From Acidobacteriota bacterium (GTDB lineage Bacteria; Acidobacteriota; UBA4820; DSQY01): a stretch of 8,074 nucleotides of DNA. Where the stretch lies: NCBI GenBank assembly GCA_021814085.1, contig JAKAJA010000070.1:1-8074 (forward strand), read 5' to 3'. Position numbers and translations under genes: made by a program. Positions 1 through 5,709 of the stretch are shown here, in pieces; the stretch's first letter is position 1, and every line of letters starts with the position of its first letter. Below the pieces are notes generated by a model. That model was not told the origin of the DNA. It did no database searches and saw only the letters and a program-made list of their open reading frames with translations.

Positions 1-268
1 CTACGGGAGCCTGGAGATCAGCGAGCGGCACCGTCACCGCTACGAGTTCAACAAGGCCTACCTCGAGCCCCTGGAGAAGAGCGGCCTCAACTTCACGGGC
101 ATATCCCCCGACGGCAAGTTCGTGGAGGTGGTGGAGCTCAGGGATCATCCCTGGTTCCTCGGGTGCCAGTTCCACCCCGAGTTCAAGAGCCGCCCGCTGA
201 ACCCCCATCCCCTGTTCAGGGATTTCGTCCACGCGAGCCATAAGCATAAAGTGAGCGGGGAGAAGTGA
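1..268 (+). CDS. pyrG: CTP synthase, C-terminal end (partial)
   Basis: This is the last 88 codons of CTP synthase, read from base 2 to a TGA at 266-268; the start lies outside the window. The enzyme aminates UTP to CTP using ammonia from glutamine in a C-terminal class I glutamine amidotransferase domain. The visible part carries the family signatures ERHRHRYEFN near the start and CQFHPEF near residues 56-62; the His and Glu of the latter (codons at 173 and 179) complete the Cys-His-Glu triad of the amidotransferase. The C-terminus ends a normal distance after this motif, so the end looks intact. kdsA begins 38 bases downstream on the same strand. pyrG next to Kdo genes is a common arrangement in Gram-negatives and makes sense because CMP-Kdo formation consumes CTP. 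Confidence 0.96.
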   Translation, partial: YGSLEISERHRHRYEFNKAYLEPLEKSGLNFTGISPDGKFVEVVELRDHPWFLGCQFHPEFKSRPLNPHPLFRDFVHASHKHKVSGEK

Positions 269-274
269 ACGGAC

Positions 275-302
275 CGGGAGCGGGGAGCGGGGAGCAGGGA
301 GC
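275..302 (+). repeat. Four-copy heptamer repeat covering the kdsA ribosome binding site
   Basis: Four tandem 7-base units of the form (C/G/A)GGGAGC occupy 275-281, 282-288, 289-295 and 296-302. Each contains a Shine-Dalgarno-like GGGAG core. The last core (297-301) lies 5 bases before the kdsA ATG at 307, so it is the likely functional ribosome binding site, with upstream copies as possible standby sites. Changes in copy number would leave the final spacing unchanged. Confidence 0.75.
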
Positions 303-306
303 CGAC

Positions 307-1131
307 ATGAACACGGTCACCATCACCAAGTCGGTCACCGTCGGCGGGGATGAGCCCCTCTTCATCGCCGGGCCGTGCGTCATCGAGTCGGAGCAGCACG
401 TGCGGGCCCTGGCCCTCCAGCTCGCATCCTGGGCCCGCCAGCACCGCTGGCAGCTCGTCTTCAAGGCGAGCTACGACAAGGCCAACCGTACTTCGCTCTC
501 TTCCTACCGCGGACCCGGCCTGCACGAGGGCCTCCGGATCCTCAAGGCCGTGAGGGAGGAGTCTGGCCTCCCGATCCTGACCGACATCCACGAGCCCGCT
601 CACGCCGAACTGGCGGCCACCGTGGCGGACGTCCTCCAGATCCCCGCCTTCCTGTGCCGGCAGACGGACCTCCTTCTCGCGGCCGCCGAGACGGGAAAGG
701 TCGTCAACGTCAAGAAGGGCCAGTTCTTGGGCCCCCGCGACATGGCCCACGTGGTGGAGAAGCTCGAGAAGGGCGGTGCTTCGGGGATTCTCCTCACGGA
801 GCGGGGCGCCACGTTTGGCTACAACAACCTGGTGGTGGACATGCGCGGGATCCCAACCATGCGGTCCCTGGGATGGCCGGTCATCTTCGACGCCACCCAC
901 TCGGTCCAGCTTCCCGGCGGCGCGGGCGGGTCCTCGTCGGGGCAACGGGAGTTCATCCCCGTCCTGGCGCAGGCGGCCGCCTCGGCGGGAGCGGACGGCT
1001 TCTTCTTCGAGGTCCACGACAACCCCGCCGCGGCCCTCAGCGACGGCCCCAACGCTCTGCCCCTGAACAGCTTCCCTCCCCTGGTCGGGCGCCTGAGGGA
1101 GTTGCACCGCCTGGCGAGGAAACCGCTGTGA
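307..1131 (+). CDS. kdsA: 3-deoxy-8-phosphooctulonate synthase (Kdo-8-phosphate synthase), metal-dependent type
   Basis: KdsA condenses arabinose 5-phosphate with phosphoenolpyruvate to Kdo 8-phosphate in the cytoplasm, an early step of LPS inner-core synthesis. The 274-residue product (E. coli KdsA has 284) is a single TIM-barrel domain. Recognisable blocks are IAGPCVIES (residues 20-28), FKASYDKANR, SYRGPGL, RQTDLL, NVKKGQF, RGATFGYNNLVVDM, FDATHSVQ and ALSDGPNALPL. Cys24, His198, Glu235 and Asp246 have the same spacing as the metal ligands Cys11, His185, Glu222 and Asp233 of the Aquifex aeolicus enzyme as I recall it. E. coli KdsA has Asn in place of that Cys, so this should be a metal-dependent enzyme. 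I chose ATG 307 over an in-frame GTG at 265 because the GGGAG at 297-301 precedes it and homologues start about here. The TGA overlaps the kdsD GTG by 4 bases, which suggests translational coupling. Confidence 0.97.
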   Translation: MNTVTITKSVTVGGDEPLFIAGPCVIESEQHVRALALQLASWARQHRWQLVFKASYDKANRTSLSSYRGPGLHEGLRILKAVREESGLPILTDIHEPAHAELAATVADVLQIPAFLCRQTDLLLAAAETGKVVNVKKGQFLGPRDMAHVVEKLEKGGASGILLTERGATFGYNNLVVDMRGIPTMRSLGWPVIFDATHSVQLPGGAGGSSSGQREFIPVLAQAAASAGADGFFFEVHDNPAAALSDGPNALPLNSFPPLVGRLRELHRLARKPL

Positions 1132-2087
1132 CTTTAGATGGAGCCAAGAAGGTTCTGGCCGTGGAGGCGGAGGCGCTCCTGCGTCTCAGCGAGAGCCTGG
1201 ACGACTCCTTCATCAAGCTCGTGGAGGCCATCCTTGCCTGCAAGGGGCGCGTGGTCGTGACGGGCATGGGCAAGAGCGGCCTGGTGGGACAGAAGATCAG
1301 CGCGACGCTGGCCAGCACCGGCACGCCCTCCTTCGCCCTCCACCCCGCGGACGCCCTCCACGGCGACCTGGGGATGGTCACGGGGGAGGACGTGGTCTTC
1401 GCGCTGAGCAACAGCGGCGAGACGGAGGAGCTCATCGCCCTCGCGCCCATTCTGAAGCGCATGGGCGCCTTCCTCGCCACCGCCACGGGCAACCCCAAGT
1501 CCACCCTGGCCCGCGCCTGCGACCTCCACATCACCGTGGCCATCGACCAGGAGGCCTGCCCCCTGGGCCTCGCGCCCATGGCGTCCACCACCGCCCAGAT
1601 GGCCCTCGGCGACGCACTCGCCGCGGCCCTCATCGAGCGGCGCGGGTTCAAGCCCGAGGATTTCGCCCTCCTCCACCCCGGGGGCAAGCTGGGCAAGCGC
1701 CTCATGCGCGTGCACGAACTCATGCACACGGGCGAGGCCATCCCGCGCGTTTCCCCTGATACGCTCATGAAAGACGTCCTCTACGAGATCTCCGCCAAGA
1801 AGCTCGGCCACGCGGTGGTGGTGGACGGCGAGGGCAAGGTCACGGGGATCATCACGGACGGCGACATGCGCCGCCTCATCGAGAAGCACAGCGGTGCCCT
1901 CCTGGAAATGACGGCGGGGGCATGCGCCCACCCGGCCCCGCTGGCCATCGCTCCCGGTGCCATGGCCGTAGAGGCCCTCGGCCTCATGGAGAGCCGCAAG
2001 ATCACCTCGCTCATCGTGTTGGGCGCGGAGGACAACTTCATGGGCGTGCTCCACCTGCACGACCTGTGGGGACTTCAGATGATTTAA
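1128..2087 (+). CDS. kdsD: Arabinose-5-phosphate isomerase (KdsD/KpsF/GutQ family)
   Basis: This enzyme interconverts ribulose 5-phosphate and arabinose 5-phosphate, the first step towards Kdo. The 319-residue product (E. coli KdsD has 328) has an N-terminal SIS sugar-isomerase domain (about residues 35-185) followed by two CBS domains (about 200-260 and 265-319). The SIS domain shows TGMGKSG (45-51), STGTPSF, ADALHGDLG (74-82), SNSGETEE (94-101) and LHPGGKLG. Lys49, His78, Glu101 and His183 sit exactly ten residues before the E. coli active-site residues Lys59, His88, Glu111 and His193 as I remember them, so the enzyme looks complete. The start is GTG 1128, inside the last codons of kdsA (GTGA overlap); no other in-frame start gives a typical N-terminus. 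It is probably co-transcribed with kdsA, and a terminator follows 87 bases after its stop. Confidence 0.95.
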   Translation: MTLDGAKKVLAVEAEALLRLSESLDDSFIKLVEAILACKGRVVVTGMGKSGLVGQKISATLASTGTPSFALHPADALHGDLGMVTGEDVVFALSNSGETEELIALAPILKRMGAFLATATGNPKSTLARACDLHITVAIDQEACPLGLAPMASTTAQMALGDALAAALIERRGFKPEDFALLHPGGKLGKRLMRVHELMHTGEAIPRVSPDTLMKDVLYEISAKKLGHAVVVDGEGKVTGIITDGDMRRLIEKHSGALLEMTAGACAHPAPLAIAPGAMAVEALGLMESRKITSLIVLGAEDNFMGVLHLHDLWGLQMI

Positions 2088-2092
2088 AAGGC

Positions 2093-2113
2093 GTGAGGAG
2101 TGAGGAGTGAGGC
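2093..2113 (+). repeat. Three-copy heptamer repeat, GTGAGGA type
   Basis: Directly after kdsD, the units GTGAGGA (2093-2099), GTGAGGA (2100-2106) and GTGAGGC (2107-2113) run in tandem. The period is the same seven bases and the unit is purine-rich like the repeat before kdsA, but the sequence differs. No ORF or hairpin explains it. It may be a dispersed short tandem repeat of this genome. Confidence 0.7.
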
Positions 2114-2173
2114 GTTAGGCGCGACGCGCGAGCGGTGAGTTGTTGGCTCGAAGGGTTGGATGGGGACGTTGGG

Positions 2174-2202
2174 ACGGCCGGCGAGAGCCGGTCGTTTTGT
2201 TT
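2174..2202 (+). terminator. Intrinsic terminator after kdsD
   Basis: An 8-bp stem (CGGCCGGC at 2175-2182 with GCCGGTCG at 2187-2194, one G-U pair) closes a GAGA tetraloop of the GNRA type. It is followed by a T-rich tail, TTTTGTTT (2195-2202), on the plus strand. A2174 can extend the stem with T2195. This should end the pyrG/kdsA/kdsD transcript. On the minus strand the hairpin lacks a T-tract, so it is directional. Confidence 0.85.
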
Positions 2203-2237
2203 GATGCCAACGTGCCGTCCGCCGCTCACTTCCCGTA

Positions 2238-2259
2238 GGCGAGGATACCAATCCTCGCC
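2238..2259. terminator. Perfect 9-bp hairpin between convergent genes
   Basis: GGCGAGGAT (2238-2246) and ATCCTCGCC (2251-2259) form a perfect inverted repeat with an ACCA loop, midway between the ends of kdsD (plus) and the second chromate-transporter gene (minus). A second, weaker hairpin, GGAAGGA/TCCTTCC with a 4-base loop, lies at 2288-2305. Neither has a T-tract on either strand. They may protect the 3' end or assist termination of the minus-strand transcript, which has no classical terminator of its own. The terminator role is inferred. Confidence 0.45.
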
Positions 2260-2326
2260 CCGGCCGGCATGTTTAGCCCGGCATACAGGAAGGAGGGATC
2301 CTTCCAGAATTGAAGGCAAATGGGTA

Positions 2327-2851
2327 TCACAGCCACCCCATCCCGCCGGCGAAGGCGGCGGCGGCGATGAGCCACAGGGGGTTGACCTTCGTCTTGGTGA
2401 AGACGAGGGCGCTGAATGCCGTGACGCCGTAGGCGGGCCAGTCGTGGTCCGCGGCTCTGGCGATAATCACGCTGCTGGAGAAGACCAGGCCCAGGGCCAC
2501 GGGGGCGAGACCGCGCTCCACGGCGCGCCCCCATCGGCTCTCGTGGAACTTGCCCCACCCGAGGGTCGCGCCGTAGGTGAGGAGGCAGCAGGGCAGGAAC
2601 ATGGCCATCGTGGCCACCAGGGCGCCCCACCATCCCGCCGCCTTGAGGCCGATGAGGGACACGATGAGCATGCCCGGCCCAGGGGCGGCCTGGGTGATGG
2701 CGAAGGCCGCGGCGAACTCGGGGTCGGTCATCCAATGCTGCAGGGTGACGGCCTCGTGGTGCATCGCGGGGAGCACCGTGTTCCCCCCGCCGAAGGACAT
2801 GAGGGAGAGGAGCCCGAAAAAGCTCGCGAGGCTTAGGAGGTTCCCCTTCAT
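2327..2851 (-). CDS. chrA: Chromate transporter, short-chain CHR subunit (second half)
   Basis: This 174-residue hydrophobic protein is a single CHR domain (Chromate_transp family, CHR superfamily), which moves chromate and perhaps sulfate-like oxyanions across the inner membrane. It begins MKGNLLSLASFFGLLSLMSF and continues with the signatures SFGGGNTVLPAM (near residues 19-30) and QAAPGPGM (near 55-62), then LIGLKAAGWWGALVA. Four to six membrane segments follow. Full-length ChrA has two such domains; in short-chain systems the halves are separate genes that work as a pair. The preceding gene supplies the other half. Its ATG overlaps the upstream TGA (ATGA), and GGGGAGG lies 7 bases before the ATG, so the start is well supported. 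The domain is complete for a half-size protein. The real substrate is not shown by the sequence. Confidence 0.85.
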   Translation of the reverse strand: MKGNLLSLASFFGLLSLMSFGGGNTVLPAMHHEAVTLQHWMTDPEFAAAFAITQAAPGPGMLIVSLIGLKAAGWWGALVATMAMFLPCCLLTYGATLGWGKFHESRWGRAVERGLAPVALGLVFSSSVIIARAADHDWPAYGVTAFSALVFTKTKVNPLWLIAAAAFAGGMGWL

Positions 2852-3456
2852 GCCCGGGCCTCCCCGCCCTTCTCGTCCTTCCGCCCGGTACCGAACCGCG
2901 CGAGCAGTATCCCCATGGTCCCAAAAACGCCCAGGACCAGCGGCAGTGGCCATTTGAAGAGGATGGTCGTCACGAATGCCGCGGCCACGAGCGCCAGGGC
3001 GCCAGGCCTCTTGAAGAAGGGCCCCACGAGCTTGAAGCCCATGGACAGGGTCAGGCCGGTGGCCACCGCCGCCATGCCGTTGAGCGCCGAATCGAGAGCG
3101 GGGAGATGATGGTAGCGGAAGTAGAGGCTGCCGGCGACGAGGACGAGGGCCAGGGGCACGGCCACGAGGCCGAAGAGGGCGGCGACGGCGCCTCTCCATC
3201 CCCTCAGGCGAGTCCCCACGTAGACGGCGAAGTTGATCTGGTTCGGCCCGGGCATGAGACGGCACAGGGTCATGGCGCTGAGAAATTCCTCGTCCGTCAG
3301 CCAGCCGTACTCCTCCACCACCACCTTCCGCGTCCATGCGGAGAGCCCTCCGCCGAAGCTCTCCATGGCGATTTTCAGGTAGGCGAAGACGATGGTTCCC
3401 AGTGCGACCGGGGCCGGGCGGTTCAATGCCCCCGGCCCGCCCCCGGGTTTACTCAT
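2848..3456 (-). CDS. chrA: Chromate transporter, short-chain CHR subunit (first half)
   Basis: This 202-residue membrane protein is a CHR domain and the partner of the next gene downstream. Visible features are an N-terminal Gly/Pro-rich tail (about residues 1-18), a first hydrophobic stretch with the family motif ESFGGGLSAW (about 32-41), EEYGWLTDEEFLSAM, and the signature CRLMPGPNQINFAVYVGTR. Further hydrophobic segments follow: AVAALFGLVAVPLALVLVAG, a long span near 130-150, and ALALVAAAFVTTILF. It ends in a charged, cytoplasm-like tail. The two genes probably assemble as a heterodimer equivalent to a two-domain ChrA. Its ATG lies inside the last codons of the upstream PLD gene (8-base overlap), and no clear Shine-Dalgarno precedes it, so expression should depend on translation of that gene. 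Assignment to the family is firm; chromate as the substrate is inferred. Confidence 0.87.
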   Translation of the reverse strand: MSKPGGGPGALNRPAPVALGTIVFAYLKIAMESFGGGLSAWTRKVVVEEYGWLTDEEFLSAMTLCRLMPGPNQINFAVYVGTRLRGWRGAVAALFGLVAVPLALVLVAGSLYFRYHHLPALDSALNGMAAVATGLTLSMGFKLVGPFFKRPGALALVAAAFVTTILFKWPLPLVLGVFGTMGILLARFGTGRKDEKGGEARA

Positions 3457-4534
3457 GGTGGAAGTCGGGGTCGTGCGGAGGCTCCTCGGGGTCGTGGGCG
3501 GGAGAAGCCATGGGGTCGGGAACCACCCAGAGCTTGGAGGCCTCCCAATCGCCGCCGAAGATCGTCTTGAGCCGGGAGACGATGGGGTGGGCCGTCACCA
3601 GGAGACCCAGCTCCCGCCGGAAGTCGAACCCCACGCGATCTATGTTCATGGAGCCCACGAGGGCGCGGTCGCCGTCCGCCAAGATGAGCTTGGCGTGGAG
3701 CTTGGGGCTCTTCTGGCGGTGGACTTTGATCCCGACCCGCTGGAGCACCCGCAGGGAGGACATGGTGTCCACCACGTCCCCGGGGCTCGTCCCGTGCCTG
3801 CCCCCGCAGAGCATACGCACGCGCACACCCCGATCGTGGGCGAGGAGGACCCGGTCCAAAACGGTGGTGTCCATGAATTTCGGGTGCTGGAGGTCGAGGG
3901 AGGTGCGCGCGCCGTCGATGAAAGCGCACATGACCGCCCGCGCGTTGACGTTGCTCCAGAGGAGCCCCGTCCCCTCCGAGGGAGCGAAAGCCACCCCCTG
4001 CCAGTCCGCATCGAAGCAGGCGACCATGTCGGCCACCTGGGCCGGGTCCGTGGTCAGGATGCCGTAGTCCCTGGTCTGGGTGAGGTACTTGGGGCTCAGG
4101 TTGAAGGTGGAGATGAGGGCGCGCTCGCCGTCCACCACCACCGACTTCTCGTGGGTCACCATGAATTTGGGCGGCGTCCAGGCCACATCCACCCCGGCGC
4201 TGCGCAGGGCTTCGTAGGGTACATCGTTGTCCCTCTGCCCCGAGCCCCTGGTGGGATTCAGGAGGACACGAACTTTCACGCCGCGGGCCGCGGCGGCGAT
4301 GGCCGCCTGGATAATGGAGGGCTCCCGGCAGTCGAACTGCTTGATGAGGAGGGTCTGGCGGGCAAGGGCCAGGAGCCCCAGGATCGGCTCGAGACCGTCG
4401 TCCGGTTCGACGATCAGGCGGTGGCGATGGTCGGGCTGAGGCGGTTCCTTGCGCTTGGCGGCCGCTTCGGGGTTCGGTTCCGGCTGGTGCTCCGTCTTTT
4501 GCTTCGGCACGGTCTTGGGGTGCTCCGGCATCAT
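3449..4534 (-). CDS. Phospholipase D-like protein with two HKD motifs (cardiolipin-synthase-like)
   Basis: This 361-residue protein of the PLD superfamily has two HxKx4D motifs, one per half: HEKSVVVDGERALISTFN and, nearer the C-terminus, HAKLILADGDRALVGSMN. These pair to form one active site that transfers or hydrolyses a phosphodiester; the first has Ser where the classical pattern has Gly. The architecture matches bacterial cardiolipin synthase/PLD-like proteins, but the transmembrane segments of ClsA are absent and no signal peptide is seen. The first 50 residues or so are a Pro/Glu/Lys/Gln-rich, probably disordered tail, and the C-terminus is His/Asp/Pro-rich. A cytoplasmic or peripheral phosphatidyltransferase or a nuclease are both possible. 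I chose ATG 4534 (or ATG 4531 just after it) because GGGGGGAGA lies directly upstream; a longer GTG start at 4585 would overlap the candidate promoter -10. It is the first gene of the PLD-chrA-chrA unit. Confidence 0.85.
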   Translation of the reverse strand: MMPEHPKTVPKQKTEHQPEPNPEAAAKRKEPPQPDHRHRLIVEPDDGLEPILGLLALARQTLLIKQFDCREPSIIQAAIAAAARGVKVRVLLNPTRGSGQRDNDVPYEALRSAGVDVAWTPPKFMVTHEKSVVVDGERALISTFNLSPKYLTQTRDYGILTTDPAQVADMVACFDADWQGVAFAPSEGTGLLWSNVNARAVMCAFIDGARTSLDLQHPKFMDTTVLDRVLLAHDRGVRVRMLCGGRHGTSPGDVVDTMSSLRVLQRVGIKVHRQKSPKLHAKLILADGDRALVGSMNIDRVGFDFRRELGLLVTAHPIVSRLKTIFGGDWEASKLWVVPDPMASPAHDPEEPPHDPDFHHE

Positions 4535-4537
4535 GAT

Positions 4538-4546
4538 TCTCCCCCC
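4538..4546 (-). promoter_or_regulatory. Ribosome binding site that sets the PLD gene start
   Basis: On the minus strand GGGGGGAGA lies 3 bases before ATG 4534, or 6 before the second ATG at 4531. The GTG at 4585 that would lengthen the protein by 17 residues has no comparable site and falls in the predicted promoter. Confidence 0.6.
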
Positions 4547-4575
4547 GAAAAAGCCCTGTGGGCAGTGATGTGGTG

Positions 4576-4604
4576 AACATAGCACGGCGGAGCCCCCGAG
4601 CCAA
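4576..4604 (-). promoter_or_regulatory. Candidate sigma-70 promoter of the PLD-chrA-chrA unit
   Basis: Read on the minus strand, TTGGCT (4604-4599) and TATGTT (4581-4576) are separated by 17 bases, and TGC just before the -10 gives an extended -10 (TGnTATGTT). Transcription would begin near 4569, leaving a leader of about 35 bases before the PLD ATG. Each box matches the consensus at four of six positions. Confidence 0.5.
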
Positions 4605-4731
4605 GGGAGAGGGATCCGAGGCGCCGTCCCATCCGGCCCGCCTCACCCCAAAGCGCGGCCGGACGAAGCGCTGTCCCGATCCCGCCCCCGACGGGGGTAG
4701 GCACCCTGGCTGGAACCGGCGGCTGGGAGGC

Positions 4732-4759
4732 CGAAACCCTTTGAAACGCTTGGGTTTCG
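4732..4759. promoter_or_regulatory. Inverted repeat over the kdsC promoter, candidate operator
   Basis: CGAAACCC (4732-4739) and GGGTTTCG (4752-4759) are a perfect 8-bp inverted repeat with a 12-base spacer, so the half-site centres are 20 bases apart, about two helical turns. The repeat spans the -35 box and part of the spacer of the predicted kdsC promoter. This is the geometry expected of a site for a dimeric repressor, though no regulator is encoded nearby. Formation of an RNA hairpin is less likely to matter because it lies upstream of the predicted transcription start. Confidence 0.45.
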
Positions 4760-4768
4760 TGGTATCGT
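4741..4768 (+). promoter_or_regulatory. Candidate sigma-70 promoter of kdsC-lapA-lapB
   Basis: TTGAAA (4741-4746, five of six to the -35 consensus) and TATCGT (4763-4768, four of six) are 16 bases apart. Transcription would start near 4775, with a short leader holding GGAG at 4784-4787, 6 bases before the kdsC ATG. Confidence 0.55.
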
Positions 4769-4793
4769 AGCTTCTATTCGTACGGAGCGCGCC

Positions 4794-5363
4794 ATGCCCA
4801 TCTCTCTGCCCTCGGCCCTTTCACCGCAGGCGGAGGAGCGCCTCAGGCGCGTGCGCCTGCTGCTGGTGGACGTGGACGGGGTCCTCACCGATGGCGGCCT
4901 CTACTACGGGAACTCGGGCGAGGAGATGAAGCGCTTCGACGTCAAGGACGGCGCGGGCATGTGGATCGCCGGAAAACTCGGTCTCGAGGTGGGCATCATC
5001 ACGGGGAAGACTTCGGAGGTCGTGGCCCGGCGCGCGGCGGAACTGGGCATGACCCGCGTGGTCCAGGGCGCCATGGAGAAGTCCGCGGCGTTGGATGGGC
5101 TCCTTTCCGACGGGAAATACCCCTTGAACGAGGTGGCGTTCATGGGGGACGATGTGCTGGACCTGCCCGTGATGCGCCGCGTGGGGTTCTCGGCATGCCC
5201 CGCGGACGCCCACGAAGCGGTGAGGGGCCTCGTCCATCACGTGTGTTCCAAGGGCGGCGGGCGCGGCGCGGTGCGGGAGCTGGTGGACCTATGGCTTCAG
5301 GCCACGGGGAAGCTTCCGGAATTCATGAAACGCTTCGGGTGGGAGGAAACCCCGCATGCATAA
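4794..5363 (+). CDS. kdsC: 3-deoxy-D-manno-octulosonate 8-phosphate phosphatase
   Basis: KdsC removes phosphate from Kdo 8-phosphate to give free Kdo. The 189-residue protein (E. coli KdsC has 188) is a capless HAD-superfamily phosphatase. HAD motif I is LLVDVDGVLTDGGLYY, with nucleophile Asp26 and acid/base Asp28. Motif II is IITGKTSE (Thr70), the conserved lysine is in GAMEKSAAL (Lys96), and motif III is FMGDDVLDLPVM (Asp119, Asp120). KdsC proteins form tetramers and need magnesium. ATG 4794 is preceded by GGAG at a 6-base spacing, and the first 20 residues before motif I are normal for the family. Its last 8 bases overlap the next gene, so kdsC, lapA and lapB form an operon. It is separated from kdsA-kdsD by the minus-strand PLD/chromate unit, although these genes are often contiguous elsewhere. 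Confidence 0.95.
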   Translation: MPISLPSALSPQAEERLRRVRLLLVDVDGVLTDGGLYYGNSGEEMKRFDVKDGAGMWIAGKLGLEVGIITGKTSEVVARRAAELGMTRVVQGAMEKSAALDGLLSDGKYPLNEVAFMGDDVLDLPVMRRVGFSACPADAHEAVRGLVHHVCSKGGGRGAVRELVDLWLQATGKLPEFMKRFGWEETPHA

Positions 5364-5709
5364 CCTGCTGAGCACCGTGAAGTGGTTGCTGATCATCCTG
5401 GTCGTCCTCACCTGGCTCGCGCTCTGCGTCGTGAACACGGGCACGGACGTGAGGCCCTTCAGGGTCATACCCAACCTCCTGGAATTCCCCTCCATCCCCA
5501 TCTCGATCCTCCTCATCTTCCCACTGGTATTCGCCTTCGTGACCTTCGCCATCGTGGGATTCCTGGACCAGGTGGACCACTTCCTCACGGCCCGCGAGCT
5601 CAAGAAGCGGATCCGCGACCTGGAGGACGAGGTGAGCAAGCTCCGGAACCTACCCATCCGCGAGGGCCTACTCAGCCAGCGGGTCCTAGATGAGGAAAAC
5701 CGCCCGTGA
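5356..5709 (+). CDS. lapA: LapA-like inner-membrane protein (LapA_dom/DUF1049)
   Basis: This small 117-residue membrane protein has the LapA layout. There are two transmembrane segments (about residues 6-27, WLLIILVVLTWLALCVVN, and about 48-70, ISILLIFPLVFAFVTFAIVG), a short loop between them, and a C-terminal coiled-coil-like stretch, KKRIRDLEDEVSKLRN (near 82-97), facing the cytoplasm. E. coli LapA (102 residues) is encoded just ahead of LapB and works with it in LPS assembly; the same order here is the main support for the name, since the sequence itself is short and weakly diagnostic. The ATG lies 8 bases inside kdsC, with GGGAGGA about 10 bases upstream. The stop TGA overlaps the GTG start of the next gene by 4 bases, indicating strong translational coupling between the two. 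Confidence 0.82.
   Translation: MHNLLSTVKWLLIILVVLTWLALCVVNTGTDVRPFRVIPNLLEFPSIPISILLIFPLVFAFVTFAIVGFLDQVDHFLTARELKKRIRDLEDEVSKLRNLPIREGLLSQRVLDEENRP

Noticed and set aside
265..306. Earlier GTG start for kdsA overlapping the pyrG stop
   Set aside because: It would translate the heptamer repeat into a Gly/Ser-rich tail not found in KdsA; ATG 307 has a well-placed Shine-Dalgarno.
145..1107. Minus-strand ORF of 320 codons opposite kdsA
   Set aside because: It lies entirely across pyrG and kdsA, which are certain; its Gly/Arg/Glu-rich translation is typical of the antisense frame of GC-rich genes.
375..1127. Upstream extension of kdsD in the same frame
   Set aside because: It overlaps kdsA in another frame and reads as Arg/Pro/Gly-rich noise; the family N-terminus starts at GTG 1128.
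1134..2060. Minus-strand ORF of 308 codons opposite kdsD
   Set aside because: Antisense shadow of a gene with all active-site residues; His/Glu/Gly-rich low-complexity translation and no family match.
2135..2836. Plus-strand ORF of 233 codons after kdsD
   Set aside because: It runs through the terminator at 2174-2202 and is antisense to a clear CHR-domain gene.
3392..4576. Plus-strand ORF of 394 codons opposite the PLD gene
   Set aside because: The minus frame has two intact HKD motifs and a good ribosome binding site; the plus frame is compositionally biased noise.
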